Assembly (NCBI GenBank): GCA_001600175.1
Contig: BCJC01000007.1
Location: forward strand, 558,001-622,000
DNA: 64,000 bases
Source: Erythrobasidium yunnanense
Taxonomy: Eukaryota > Basidiomycota > Cystobasidiomycetes > Erythrobasidiales > Erythrobasidiaceae
Direction of reading: 5' to 3'
Each line of letters begins with the position of its first letter. Position 1 is the first letter of the stretch. A program made the translations under genes and the position numbers. Positions 43,617 through 54,067 of this stretch are shown here, piece by piece. The notes under the pieces are model-generated. The model was not told the origin of the DNA and searched no databases. It was given only the letters and a program-made list of their open reading frames with translations.

Positions 43617-44600
43617 ATGCGCACTTTCGCTGTCACAGTAGCACTGCTAGCTTCTCTGGCTTCTTCGTACGCGCATCCTCTCGAAGAACGCGCCGCTGCA
43701 AGTCGAGTCTACACACAATGCAAAGACTCTGGCCATTTCGCTCTTACCTTCGACGACGGCCCTTACAAGTACAATGGCCGAGTCATCCAAGACTTGGATA
43801 ACGGAGGTGCTCTTGGTACATTCTTCGGTAAGCAACACATTATTCCGCTTGCAGAAGGGCTTACCCACACTAACTATCTCGCGCTTCAGTAAATGGAAAC
43901 AATTATGGATGCATCTACGACTATGCGGAGGACTTGCAAAAGGCATTCGCTGCCGGCCATATCATCGGATCTCACACCTGGTCGCACGCCGATATCGCAA
44001 AGTTATCTACCGAGGAGCTCAACAACGAGCTGAAGAAAGTGAGTCAGAACCTCATTGCTTCTTCCTGGAGGCCACGATTGACACAGTCGCACAGGTCGAG
44101 ACAGCTCTAAAGAAGATTCTTGGCATCCGCCCAAAGGTGTGCATATAGCTCACCTGTAGCTCTCTTTATCAAACGCTGAGCCACGCTTTGTTTTTGTAGC
44201 TCTTCCGTCCGCCATTCGGCTCTTACGATGACAACTCTCTGCAAGTTCTGAAGAAGCGCGGCTACTCCAGTACGTGTTTCTCGAATACAACACCAAGTAT
44301 GGCTGCTGACACAAGGTCCCTGCAGCTATTGACTGGTCGATGGACTCTGGCGACTCTGACAACAAGTCTGTTGAATACAGCAAGAAAGAATACCAGAAGC
44401 AAGCACGACGATATCCCGCTCCTGGCATTGGTCTGAATCACGAGACATACAAGGGCACTGCCTACACTGTCACTCCTTATGCCATCAAGACTCTGCAAGA
44501 TGCGGGCTACAAGCTTGTCAGCATTCCAGAATGCCTTGGTCTCCAGCCCTACGAGTACATCGCTGGCAAGGAGTCTCGCAACGGAAGCTGGAAGTGCTGA
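43617..44600 (+). CDS. Secreted polysaccharide (chitin) deacetylase, copy 1
   Basis: Secreted NodB-fold esterase that removes acetyl groups from chitin. Five exons (43617-43827, 43890-44038, 44095-44136, 44200-44269, 44326-44600), 248 residues. A signal peptide is clear (MRTFAVTVALLASLASSYAH). The NodB motifs follow in order: motif 1 HFALTFDDGPYKYN, motif 2 HIIGSHTWSHADI with the metal-binding HxxxH, motif 3 LFRPPFGSYDD, motif 4 TIDWSMDSGDS and motif 5 around GIGLNHET. Cysteines at VYTQCKD, NNYGCIYD, IPECLG and the very C-terminal SWKC are shared with copy 2 and suit two disulfides. There is no GPI signal or chitin-binding module, so a soluble enzyme is expected. It forms a tandem pair with the gene at 45041. 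Confidence 0.92.
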
Positions 44601-45040
44601 GCACGTCTATCATACCATCTTCGACCTTCTCTCAGTCTTGTGCATTCGAGGTCTTTTGTTCTCTAGATTCCCATAAGTGCCGGATAATTCCCAAGGACTA
44701 CACATACGATCTTCCCAAGCCCAAGTGACGCGAGATTGCGGGATGTACTGACGCATTGTCCGCTGCGGCTTTCGGGCAGACTGCCCTTCGCCAAGCCAGA
44801 TCTAGTTCGGAGACACTCCGGGTGTGCAGACTACCACGCTCTCAAAATAATACCATTGACAAGGAGCCGTTTCGTCTTTCCATCTTCTCCCTCTTCTTTC
44901 TCTCTACCTACCACTTCCCTCCTTGCCCATCTAGCTAATCCTACTTCTACACTTTCCTTCGCTCGATCACTACAGCCAGAGCGCTCACATTCTTTTGGAT
45001 CCACCTTCTTTTATATTCTTAATTCCTCTCTGCCACCGAC
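44601..45040. other. Intergenic between the two chitin deacetylase genes
   Basis: No gene is supported. It ends with a CT-rich leader (TCTTCTCCCTCTTCTTTCTC at about 44882) before the ATG at 45041. Confidence 0.45.
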
Positions 45041-46039
45041 ATGCGTATCTTCGCCGTTGCTATTGCGCTGCTAGCGTTCTCAACCCCATCTTTCGCACGC
45101 TCCCATGCGGGTGCGCACAGACGTCGCTCCAACGCAACCCAAGTCTACAAGGAGTGTAAGACTCCTGGACATTTCGCTCTCACCTTCGACGACGGTCCCT
45201 GGGAGTATGAACCTAAGGTCGTCCAGGATCTAGAGGAAAAAGGCGTGCGGGGTACATTCTTCGGTAAGCTTCACTGCTTTCGCAGCAACGGAGCGTGAAG
45301 TTTTGATATCACACCATTTGCTCTGCAGTCAACGGAGACAACTATGCGTGCATCTACGACTATGCCGATCAGCTGCAGAGCATCTTCGACGCAGGCCACA
45401 TCATTGGATCCCACACGTGGACGCATCGCGATATCAACGAGGTCTCTCCTGAAGAATTGGAGAGCGAGATGGGAAAGGTGAGGCTTATTGCCCTCTCTCC
45501 CGCTGTTCAAGGCTTGCTAAGTGCTAAGTCCGTTGGGCAGATCGAAGTCGCCTTAAAGAAGATCCTTGGTATTCGGCCCAAGGTAAGGACGTCATAGCAT
45601 ATACGAGTATAGTCTCTGACTGAGGATGGTCCATATAGCTTTTCCGCCCTCCGTACGGCCAGTACAATGATACCAACGTACGTATCTTGAAGCAACGTGG
45701 CTACTCCAGTGAGTCTTCTTGAAAGCTTCCTCGGGGTACAGAAGCTTACATGTAAACCTCCCAGCTATCGACTGGTCTCTAGACGCAGGCGATGCGCTTG
45801 GCGAGACTCCTGAGTACTCGAAGGCGCAGTACGATGCGCAAGCCGCCCTCTTCCCAGCACCTGGTATCAGTCTTATGCATGAGACTATCAACACTACTGC
45901 CTATGAGGTTCTGCCCTATGCTATCGAGGTTCTACAAGCTGCAGGCTACAAACTGGTCACCCTTCCGGTATGCCTTGGTCTAAAGCCCTACGACTACATC
46001 ACAGGCAAAGAGACTCGCAATGAGAGCTGGAAGTGCTGA
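45041..46039 (+). CDS. Secreted polysaccharide (chitin) deacetylase, copy 2
   Basis: Tandem paralogue of the gene at 43617, with identical exon structure (45041-45263, 45329-45477, 45541-45582, 45639-45708, 45765-46039); exons 2-5 have exactly the same lengths. 252 residues. Signal peptide MRIFAVAIALLAFSTPSFAR. Motifs: HFALTFDDGPWEYE, HIIGSHTWTHRDI, LFRPPYGQYNDTN, TIDWSLDAGDALGE and the end RNESWKC. The mature N-terminus differs from copy 1 (HAGAHRRRSNAT, basic). The identical intron positions show a direct duplication; the many substitutions mean it is not recent. The two copies may be used at different stages of wall remodelling, which is an inference. Confidence 0.92.
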
Positions 46040-46469
46040 GGGCGTTTACTCTTGTACCCTTGATATACCCTTTGTCCTGACCACACCTCAACTGGTTTGG
46101 CTTTCTTTATCTGCACATCCTTCGGGAGCTGTAACATAGTTTAAACTAGATACTCGTTATATACGAGCTGATAATCTACCCTTACCGAATCCTGTCACCT
46201 CTTGCTGCCTCTTTCGCCCTCACTGACACTTCCGGGAGTTCTTGACTGGACTGATTCGGCAGCCAACATAAAGAAACAGCACAATAAGCAGCATATCGAC
46301 ACCGTCACAAAACATCAGTCAGTGAACGGCCTTCAAAGCGTTCAAGTCGTCTTCGATTCCAGCTGGGCGCACAACCCGATTTCAAGCCATTTTGAATCCA
46401 ATCCGCCAACAACAGCCCATCAAGGCTTGAATCCGCTCCAAATTGTTGCCATTTCTTGGTGAAAGCAGT
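46040..46469. other. Intergenic before the SAP/kinase gene
   Basis: No gene is supported. It contains the 3' end of the deacetylase transcript and the promoter and leader of the next gene. Confidence 0.4.
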
Positions 46470-49400
46470 ATGCCGTCCATCAAGCAAGCTCTGGCTCGCA
46501 GAGGCGCCGTCGCTGTCGCTGCTGCTGCTGGAGCTGGCGCAAAAAGGCGAATGCTCAATCAGGCGCCGCCCAACAAGCGGAGGCGTGTGATGCTGCACGA
46601 GTCATCTACAGCTACAGAAGACGATGAGGACGACGATGTGGAGTCCTCCGAGCACGATAACGCCCTCGACGCCGACTACCGCGATGAAGAGGAAAACAAC
46701 GACAACGAGAGGAATGCACACCGAAGGAGAGCGCGAAAGAGCAGTAGCAGCCGTCACAGTAGAAGCTACTCATCAGCTTCATCGGCCTCAGCGTCCTCGT
46801 CCTCGTCTGCAGCTTCGTCGAGTCTTTCAGAATCATCATACGCCTCGCCAAAGCCGCTCAGCCCAATCGAAGTGAATTCTGGCAGGACGAGCGGGAGCGC
46901 CAGTCGTCGCAGGAGATCATCTACTACAAAGAAACACCGTTCTCAAGCTGCCCGAAAGCTGCAGAAGTGCGTCGCCCTTTGTTGTTGTTGTTTACCGCGA
47001 ACGCTGATCGGCCGTACCTAATTTTCTGACGACAGAGGCATCCCTGTCAAGGCTACAGCACCGCGATACACTATATCACCTGTCAAACTACTACCTTCCG
47101 CGCCGTCTCAAGCTCTCAAACGCGGTTTCCATGTCCGACCAGATCCTCAGATTCAGCCTTATTTCGGCAAGCCCTCCGATTTCGCCATGGGACGACATCA
47201 TCAATCAGCTCCCATCGTTCCTTCACCTTCAAAGAATCCATTCCGCAAGATGGCCGGCAAATTTGTGCGAGCTGTCAATAATATGGGCATATCTGGTAAT
47301 GCGCGCCAATCTGGAGCCATTTCCACAGCAAGACAGCATCAACGCCAAAATCAAGATATCTACACAGGCCCGACGCGTCCCAGTCAGGTGTCATCGCGCG
47401 CAGAAAGCTTCAATTCGAGTACGAAGCGGAAAAGAGAGTCTGCGAGGCGAAGTTCGTCGTCAACGCGTCCAGTACAAGTCGAACTAAGGACACAGCCAGA
47501 AGAGCTTGCTGCGATACAGCCTCTGCGAAGAACAAGGAGTATTGCAAGGAAGATGGAGGAAATTGGCGCGCCTATATCTGGCATAGATAGCAGGCCGAGC
47601 ACCGATAGGCAAAGAAGACATTCAGTTGCGGAGGAGGACGAAGATGATGACGAGACGGCATCGGTTGAGCGGAGTATTGCGGAGATGTCGCTGGACGAGA
47701 TCAGCGAGCACAAGGAGGACGAAGAAGAAGAAGAAGACGATGAGAGCGTGGCAGACGAAGGTGTGTGGTATATGTTGTTTAGGTGACTTTAAGCTGAGGC
47801 TATGCGCAGATGACAGCTGGTATCTGAACGAAGCGACCTCGCCTCAACTACATCGTCTCCGGAAAGACAAGCTACTTCGCTTAGCGACTCTTCTACCGAA
47901 CGAAGCAGAAAGCGATCATTCGGATCATACGAAAGACGGTCTGGTCAAACTAATCTTGGACGCTCGGCTCGATTTCAAGCCGAGTGAAAGTGCAAACCCT
48001 TCCTCTTCCTCCTCTTCCGGCGATGACGAAGAGCGCACAAGGACAAACTCAGCAGCGGATCTCCCTACAGCAGCACAAGCATATGCGACTCGACATACGA
48101 GGCGCTCTTCAGCAGCTTCGGACGCTGCCTCTACCTCGGGACCTTCATCCTCACATTCGACACCCAGAAGATCTCGCAGATCAGGCTTGAGATCAAAGTC
48201 GTACCCAAATGCCGTTGATTCGAGTGCAGGCGAGAACGAGGAAGATGAGGACGATGTACCTCTGGCAGTAAGAAGGCGGAGAACGATGAACCATGGTGGT
48301 CATGCTCGAGCTGTCTCTCTCAATCTAGGGAAGGACAGCTTGGTGGCTGAAAGAACGCCAGGCCGTCTTCGATCAGGAAAGCTGCGAGCTTCAGCTTCCC
48401 TTTCCGAGATGCCATCGTCTTCGCACGAAGAGGACGATGAAGATCATGAAGATGAGAAGAAAGAGGAGAACTTGCCTACTCCAATAGCCAGGCGAACCAG
48501 ACATCGCAGGAATTTGTCCAGCGTGTCAGTTTCTTCTGCCGGGCTGGGAGATGACGAAGAAGGTGATCTGCGCAACCGAGAATATAGGTTGAGGAAGGTG
48601 TCTTTACCGAGACGCGCGAAGAAGGGCAGCCTGGTCGAAGTGTCAGACAGCGAATCACTCGAGGAAGAGGAGGAAGAGGAAGACATTGAAGAAGCCGGCG
48701 AAGAGACGATTGAGGCTATAGCCAAAGAGGATCTGCCAAGCGATGAGGATGATGATGGGGAGAATGACGACGACCTCAACCATGAAGAAGACTTCGACTT
48801 CAGCAATGCTACGTTGAGCTCGTTGATGAAGCTGAAGCGGGACGATCTGGCAAGGCTATGTCGCGACAGAGACATCGCCGAAGAAGGGACTAAGAAAGAC
48901 CTCTCGAACGCTCTTCTGGAATGGTATTCTGCCAAACAAAGCGAGAACGAGGAAGTAGACGCGTCTTCGCCCGCATCGTCTGACAACGAAGAAGACGAAG
49001 ACTTTGTTCCACATGCCGATACGTCTATGGCTTCTGTCTCGTCCGTGGAAGAGGAAGATGAAGAAGAGGAAGTGCCAGACTACCGCAATGCGGTCTCTTC
49101 TCCCGCCAGGAGCGATGTGACAGCCCGAGCGTCGACCAAACGCGCTCGAAACGAGACAAAGACGCAAGCTCTAGCCAAACTCAGTAATAAGCGTCAATCA
49201 TACGACGCCGAGTCGCAGGAAAAGCCATTGCTACTTCATTCGCAGGATGATCTCGTCCACTCAAAGAAAGTCGATACGCCTCCAGGCAGTGGTGACCAAC
49301 AAGCCAACGATCTAGAACTAGATCTGGAAAGCCTGAATCTCTTGGACAAAGAAATTGCTCCCGACAAGCTGAAGAAAGGCGAAAAGATTGGAAGTGGTGG

Positions 49401-50309
49401 CTTCAAGGATGTGTAGGTTACAAGTTCCGCTCATTCGGATTGACTGCTCACGCTCGTAAACAGATACGAAGGCAAATATCGAAACGTCAAGGTTGCCCTG
49501 GCGGATATCCGCGGTCACCTCACCGAGAATGATATTAAAGAGCTCGGACTGCTACGTGACTTGAGACATGAGAACATCGTGCGCTTCATCGGTGTCAGCA
49601 TTCCAGAGCAGAAGGATGTCCCCGTCACCATCGTAACCGAGTTGTGCAGCAACGGTGATCTCTTCGACTACATTCGCAATGTTTCTCCTCCATCTTTCGA
49701 CAAGATTGTGAGTCGGATCTGATGCTGAAGCGTCCTCGAGCCAGTCAACTGATGTTTGGAATATAGCTGTCCATCATGCTGAACGTTGCAAAAGGCGTTG
49801 ACTACCTACACAATCGTAAACCAGCCATTATTCATCGTGATCTCAAATCCAGCAACGTCCTCATTACAGCACGCGGGGTTGCCAAGATAGCCGACTTCGG
49901 CCTGGCACGAGTCCGCAACTCCACTCGATCAATGATCAAGTCGCTCGTTGGCACCGTCAATTGGCAAGCTCCAGAGCTCTGGGTCGCTCATCCTCGATAC
50001 AACGAAAAGGCCGATGTCTACTCTGCTGGTCTAGTCTTCTGGGAGTGCTTGCAGTGGCATCTCAGCCAGAAACGATACCCATTCGAAGGCATGAATGAGC
50101 ATGCTATATACCAAGAAGTCGGTCAGAGACAGATGAGACCCGCTACCGCGACTATGCGAAGACAGTGGGGTGGCGATATTTTGGATCTCGTTGAGCGCAT
50201 GTGGGCTCAAGATCCGAAAGAACGTCCTCATATGTCGGAGGTAGTCAAGGATCTCGAGCGTCTGGTCCAGACTGAGAAGGCCAGAATGCGTGCAGCTCGT
50301 TACAGTTGA
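46470..50309 (+). CDS. TKL-type protein kinase with SAP motifs; beta3 lysine not conserved
   Basis: Exons 46470-46966, 47036-47760, 47810-49412, 49464-49707 and 49767-50309, 1203 residues. The first 500 residues are basic and Ser-rich, with acidic runs. Two SAP-like helix pairs follow (SPQLHRLRKDKLLRLATLLP; SSLMKLKRDDLARLCRDRDI then EEGTKKDLSNALLEW), suggesting chromatin or DNA binding. The kinase domain is C-terminal: KIGSGGFKDVYEGKYR (Gly loop), KVALADIRGHLTENDIKELG, LRHENIVRFIGVSI, IIHRDLKSSNVLITARG, KIADFGLARVR, GTVNWQAPELWV and DVYSAGLVFWECL. The HRD, DFG and APE motifs are intact. The place where the VAIK lysine should be reads VALAD, so the usual ATP-positioning lysine is absent. The domain is most like Raf/TKL kinases expanded in basidiomycetes. 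It may be an unconventional kinase or a pseudokinase. Confidence 0.85.
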
Positions 50310-50521
50310 TCGCATGTACTCGTATAATACCCGACAATCAGTTCTCATGCAAAGTGCTTACAGCTCCATACTAGTTCTACTTCGTTTTGTACCTCGTTAG
50401 TAGTATAGCCGCACAGCAGTCTCTCTGTTCGATTATTCGGATTTTCTCGCAGGCTTTGTATCGCTAGCAAGCATCTTTCTTTACTGAGACATTTGCAAAG
50501 TATGCCATTCTCATTTGAGAG

Positions 50522-51694
50522 TTACAGCTGGATAACTACTTTACCGAAATGGCTTCCGCTCTTGACATAGTCGAAAGCCTTATTCGCTTCTGCAAAGGTA
50601 AAGACCTTGTCCACAACTGGCACTATGTTATTTTCTGAGTAGAACTGGCACATCTCCTCCATCCTGTCCCTGGGACCGTTCAATATGCCTCGCAGCGTGA
50701 CATTCCGCCGTAAGGCCAGGACGTTCGTATTCAGTCTATCGCTGGGCTCGTCTTCTTTTCCAGAGAGGTAACCTATGCAGGCTATGACACCACCAAAGGT
50801 AATGCAATCGAAAGACTTTCGAAGCGTCTTGGCACCTCCGACTTCGAGGATGATATCGGCTCCGTTCTGGTTGGTCAGCTTGTTGACCTCGTCTTGCCAT
50901 TCTGGATTCGTGCGATAGTTGATGGTATGCGTTGCGCCAAGCTCTTTGGCTCGCCTGAGCTTGTCGTCAGAAGAAGAGGTCACAATGGCTGCAAGCACAA
51001 GGCTTTGTCAGATCGAACAAGAAGGCTGAGATAAAGCAGACCTACTAGTCGCTCCGGAAGCTGCTGCTATCTGCAGTGCAGCAACAGATACACCTCCTGT
51101 ACCTTGCAGCAAGACGGTTTCTCCTTTTCCACCTGGACTTCCCATCTGGCGCATTCCGTTGATTGACATCCAGGCTGTGGTAGCAGCAATTGGCAGTGTA
51201 GCCGCTTGCTCTTCGCTAAGGTGTTCTGGTGCCCTTACTAGACCGTGTGACGGGAAGATCCTGTAGGTCTGGAGCACGCCCGGCAGCGGGAAGCCGAGCC
51301 CGGACTTCATATCGCTTTCGCGGACTTGTCCAGTGACATGGGATTGGCAGAATGTCGATAGGACGCGGTCCCCAACCTTCCAAGACTGAGATGCTTTTGA
51401 GCCGACTTTTTCGACGATGCCGCACATGTCGCTGCATGGCACTAGCTCTTTTGACTGCTCCAGAGAAGCATGATGACCATAGTCTCCTTCGCAGACTGTA
51501 TTGCGGTTTTAGCAGAGCCTCCAGAGTCTTCTAGCTTATGTAAGCTGACCTTCGACGTCGCGGTAGTTGAGAGACACGGCCTTGATTCTGACGAGGACAT
51601 CTTCATCATTCGCAATTTGTGGCACCTCAGCTTCTTGTAGGTGCAAAGAAGCTAGCCCATCTTGTAGAGTTATCCATTGTTGCGCTTTCGTCAT
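50522..51694 (-). CDS. Zinc-type alcohol dehydrogenase / quinone oxidoreductase family (MDR)
   Basis: Exons 51694-51550, 51495-51046 and 50988-50522, 353 residues. The N-terminal GroES-like domain reads LQEAEVPQIANDEDVLVRIK, VSLNYRDVEVCEGDYG and SDMCGIVEKVGSKASQ, then VGDRVLSTF. The Rossmann part has ETVLLQGTGGVSVAALQIAA, SSSDDKLRRAKELGATHTIN and DIILEVGGAKTLRKSF. The C-terminus ends with GRI-like VKSGSHFGKVVIQL. The two-zinc ADH ligands are not seen (no C-x2-C-x2-C cluster), so this is probably a zinc-free NADPH-dependent reductase of the MDR superfamily. It lies convergent with the kinase gene (212 bases apart). The substrate is unknown. Confidence 0.88.
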
Positions 51695-52079
51695 CTCCAA
51701 AGGTGATAGTGAGGTAAGCGTAGTGTACGTATGCAGTAAACGATGTTTCGTAGACTTAGGAGCCTGCAGGAAGCTTAAAAGAAATCAAGATTCTGGAGGT
51801 GTTGGAGTTGTTGCAGATCCTTGCGACCGGAGTTGCTTCAAGGATGTCATAATTTCCTCCTCTTGCCGGATGAGAAGCAAAGGTGTTAGAGGTCTTGTAG
51901 AACTCTGTCCGATGTCTTCAGGCTTGCTTCTGCATTTATACGACTTTTCCGTACCACGTCAGGCTGACCCCTAACCCCTTTGCTTGGCTGCAGGCTGAAA
52001 AGCCAAATTAATAGCACAGCATCATCCAGCAGCAGCAGGGAGGAGGGTTGTAGAGCTCCCATTTCGAAGTCATCCAAAC
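51695..52079. other. Divergent promoter region between the MDR gene and the small hypothetical gene
   Basis: No gene is supported in these 385 bases. Both flanking start codons point outward. Confidence 0.4.
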
Positions 52080-52690
52080 ATGTCAGATCAGAGCAGCAGT
52101 ACCAGTAATAGCGGTTCTTCGTCGTCCTCATCCTCGCCAGACGCGTGCAGCCAGTCGTGTGAGTGGAGACGAGGTCGGAATATCGATAGATCTGGCTAAC
52201 ATAGTATGTTCTGGCGCAACCAGCTGCAGCCTTCTTTGACATCAAGCTTCTCCCCGTGCAAGATAGTCCAAAGTCACCTACTCGAGCACATTTCCGCAGC
52301 TCAAAGGTCATGGAGTTCGAAGGTCGCAAGGATGTCCGAACAGTGTGGCTCTGCGACGCCGCCCCTACCAGTCCATTCTCTGAAGTCCCTCCTGCTCACA
52401 ATCGTGCGTGTCTGGAACTATGCGGCCCCATTGTTTTGACGCTTGACTGACCCAAGGTCATGTGCGACCCGTCCTTACAGATTCAGCGAGCAGCTCAGAA
52501 TCTTCCGAGAATACATCTACTACCCAAGATGTCGGCAGTCCTAACATCAGTGCTCTGCGTCTAGGACAAAGGCCACCCCTCGTTCATTCAGAAACCGTCC
52601 CAGATGTGCATGTCGCAGGTGAGCCTTCTTCAGTTGTCGTTACTATAACATACCTCTTATGCATTATGTGCAGATCTCGAACGAAAGTAG
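52080..52690 (+). CDS. Small hypothetical protein, Ser-rich
   Basis: Four exons (52080-52158, 52230-52403, 52481-52618, 52674-52690) splice in phase to 135 residues. It starts MSDQSSSTSNSGSSSSSSSP and continues SFFDIKLLPVQDSPKSPTRA, VMEFEGRKDVRTVWLCDAA, SASSSESSENTSTTQDVGSP and SALRLGQRPPLVHSETVPDV. It ends VADLERK after a last exon of only 17 bases. All donors are good (GTGAGT, GTGCGT, GTGAGC). The SPTR/FxGRxDV-like wording recalls small intrinsically disordered regulators, but I do not recognise a family. If the last intron is not spliced, the frame runs on for about 40 more residues. Moderate confidence that it is a real gene. Confidence 0.55.
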
Positions 52691-53070
52691 GGAAACAAGT
52701 CTGCAAGCGGATTCTTCCCGAAACCTCACCATACATCCCTCCTGGAAGCATATACACGCGTATTCCCCGTCATTCGCATGCAAGAAGTCTCCTACCTTGA
52801 TGTAACATTCCCAGCATCAGTCCTGTCCGTCGTCTCGTTTCCTCTATCGCAAAGACACGCGCATCCTATCCGTTCGCAGATTCTGTACATATGCATAGTA
52901 CGTGTGCAGTGTCGTTCTGTTGTGATCAGCTTTCACAAGCTGCGGCATCTACCAGGCTTTATCCTCATCTGCGAATCGTCTCGCTCCGACTCTACATCAG
53001 GGCGCGCGTACATGTGCTATCTGGCCTTCCTGCAGCAACTTTATATACTACATACTAAACCAATGTCTTC
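52691..53070. other. Intergenic before the 5S rRNA gene
   Basis: No protein gene is supported. An open frame from about 52778 runs through this region into the 5S gene and is not called. Confidence 0.4.
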
Positions 53071-53189
53071 ATCTACGGCCATACCAAGCAAGAAGCACTG
53101 CATCCCGTCCGATCTGCAAAGTTAAGCTGCTTAGGGCTTCGTCAGTACTATGGTGGGGGACCACATGGGAATCCGAGGTGCCGTAGGTT
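53071..53189 (+). rRNA. 5S ribosomal RNA
   Basis: About 119 bases with the fungal 5S pattern: start ATCTACGGCCATACC, the conserved GCATCCCGTCCGATCTGC (helix II/loop C), GTTAAGC in the internal promoter, TCAGTACTATGGTGGGGGAC (loop E / box C region), CACATGGGAATCCGAGGTGC, and an end GCCGTAGGTTT that pairs with the start (CTACGGC with GCCGTAG). It is a single copy between protein genes, as in fungi where 5S genes are dispersed rather than inside the rDNA repeat. It would be transcribed by RNA polymerase III from internal elements. Confidence 0.93.
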
Positions 53190-53192
53190 TGT

Positions 53193-53202
53193 CTTTCTTT
53201 TT
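53193..53202 (+). terminator. Pol III terminator of the 5S gene
   Basis: Thymidine runs (TTTCTTTTT) begin a few bases past the 3' end of the 5S sequence, as needed for RNA polymerase III termination. Confidence 0.7.
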
Positions 53203-54067
53203 GCCTGTCCTAACGTTTTGCATTTCTTACTGAGCAGCCTAGCGCGCTCTTTTTTGGTCGAGGACAATGGAGGTTATAACCAAGAAACGTAGAAGACTAC
53301 TCCAACACCCACTGGCCAGGGAAGACAACCTCGTCATCGCAGACAGTACAAGCATGAACGGTGTCTCTGCGAGTTTGGGTACCATATGCAGTAGTAGCGC
53401 CGCGATGTACCCTCTGGCGCCAAACTCGCGGATGTTGGTTGCCTGGCAAGTTGCAGTAGTACTTGAGTGGACGCATATGAGTTGATGGCCTTTGGCTGCA
53501 GCGCCATGTCCTTTCGACTAACGTGCTTTGGCCGGGGCTGTCGAAGACGGTGCAGCACGCCTCTTGCCACGCACTTCTGCCGACACCGTAAAGGGTTCTG
53601 AGATAGTCGCAGGGTTTGGGTGGTACATCATCCCTATAGCCCAACTGATAGGCAGCAGATTCCCGTCGGACCGATCCTGTAGACATGATGAGCGGGTGAG
53701 CCCGAAGTACTAGAGCGAAGTCGATTGCTGTGAATCGACGAAGTCGAGTTTAGAGACTGGCCGGCTGAGATGCGCCGACTTGATGCTTGCCACCAGAAGC
53801 AAAGCAGAGTAGTGGCATGCCCGCTCGTGAGCCAGGCCACATGGTACGCTGTGCTGGTGCAGGGTTTTTCAAGAAAGGGCGATGTTGAAGGGACGCAAAG
53901 TGGCAAGAGTTGCAGAGATTTTTGGCAGAGCCCAAGTTTGCCGCAGATGCATGGCAACATTGGCTTCTGTGAGCTGTTCCCGAAGTGGTATGTCCTGCTA
54001 GCGGTCTTGCCCAGATACCACCGGCAGAAAGACGCGATAGAGTGCTCCCATTTCCATCATATATCCA
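53203..54067. other. Unresolved region between the 5S and RIT1 genes
   Basis: Long open frames occur on the minus strand, for example 53686-53297 (129 codons) and 53960-53634 (108 codons). I cannot link them by convincing splice sites or recognise a domain. It may hold a small minus-strand gene or be non-coding. Confidence 0.3.

Noticed and set aside
48444-48986. Minus-strand open frame opposite the SAP/kinase gene
   Set aside because: Ser-rich mirror of the acidic Glu/Asp runs of the plus-strand protein; no independent evidence.
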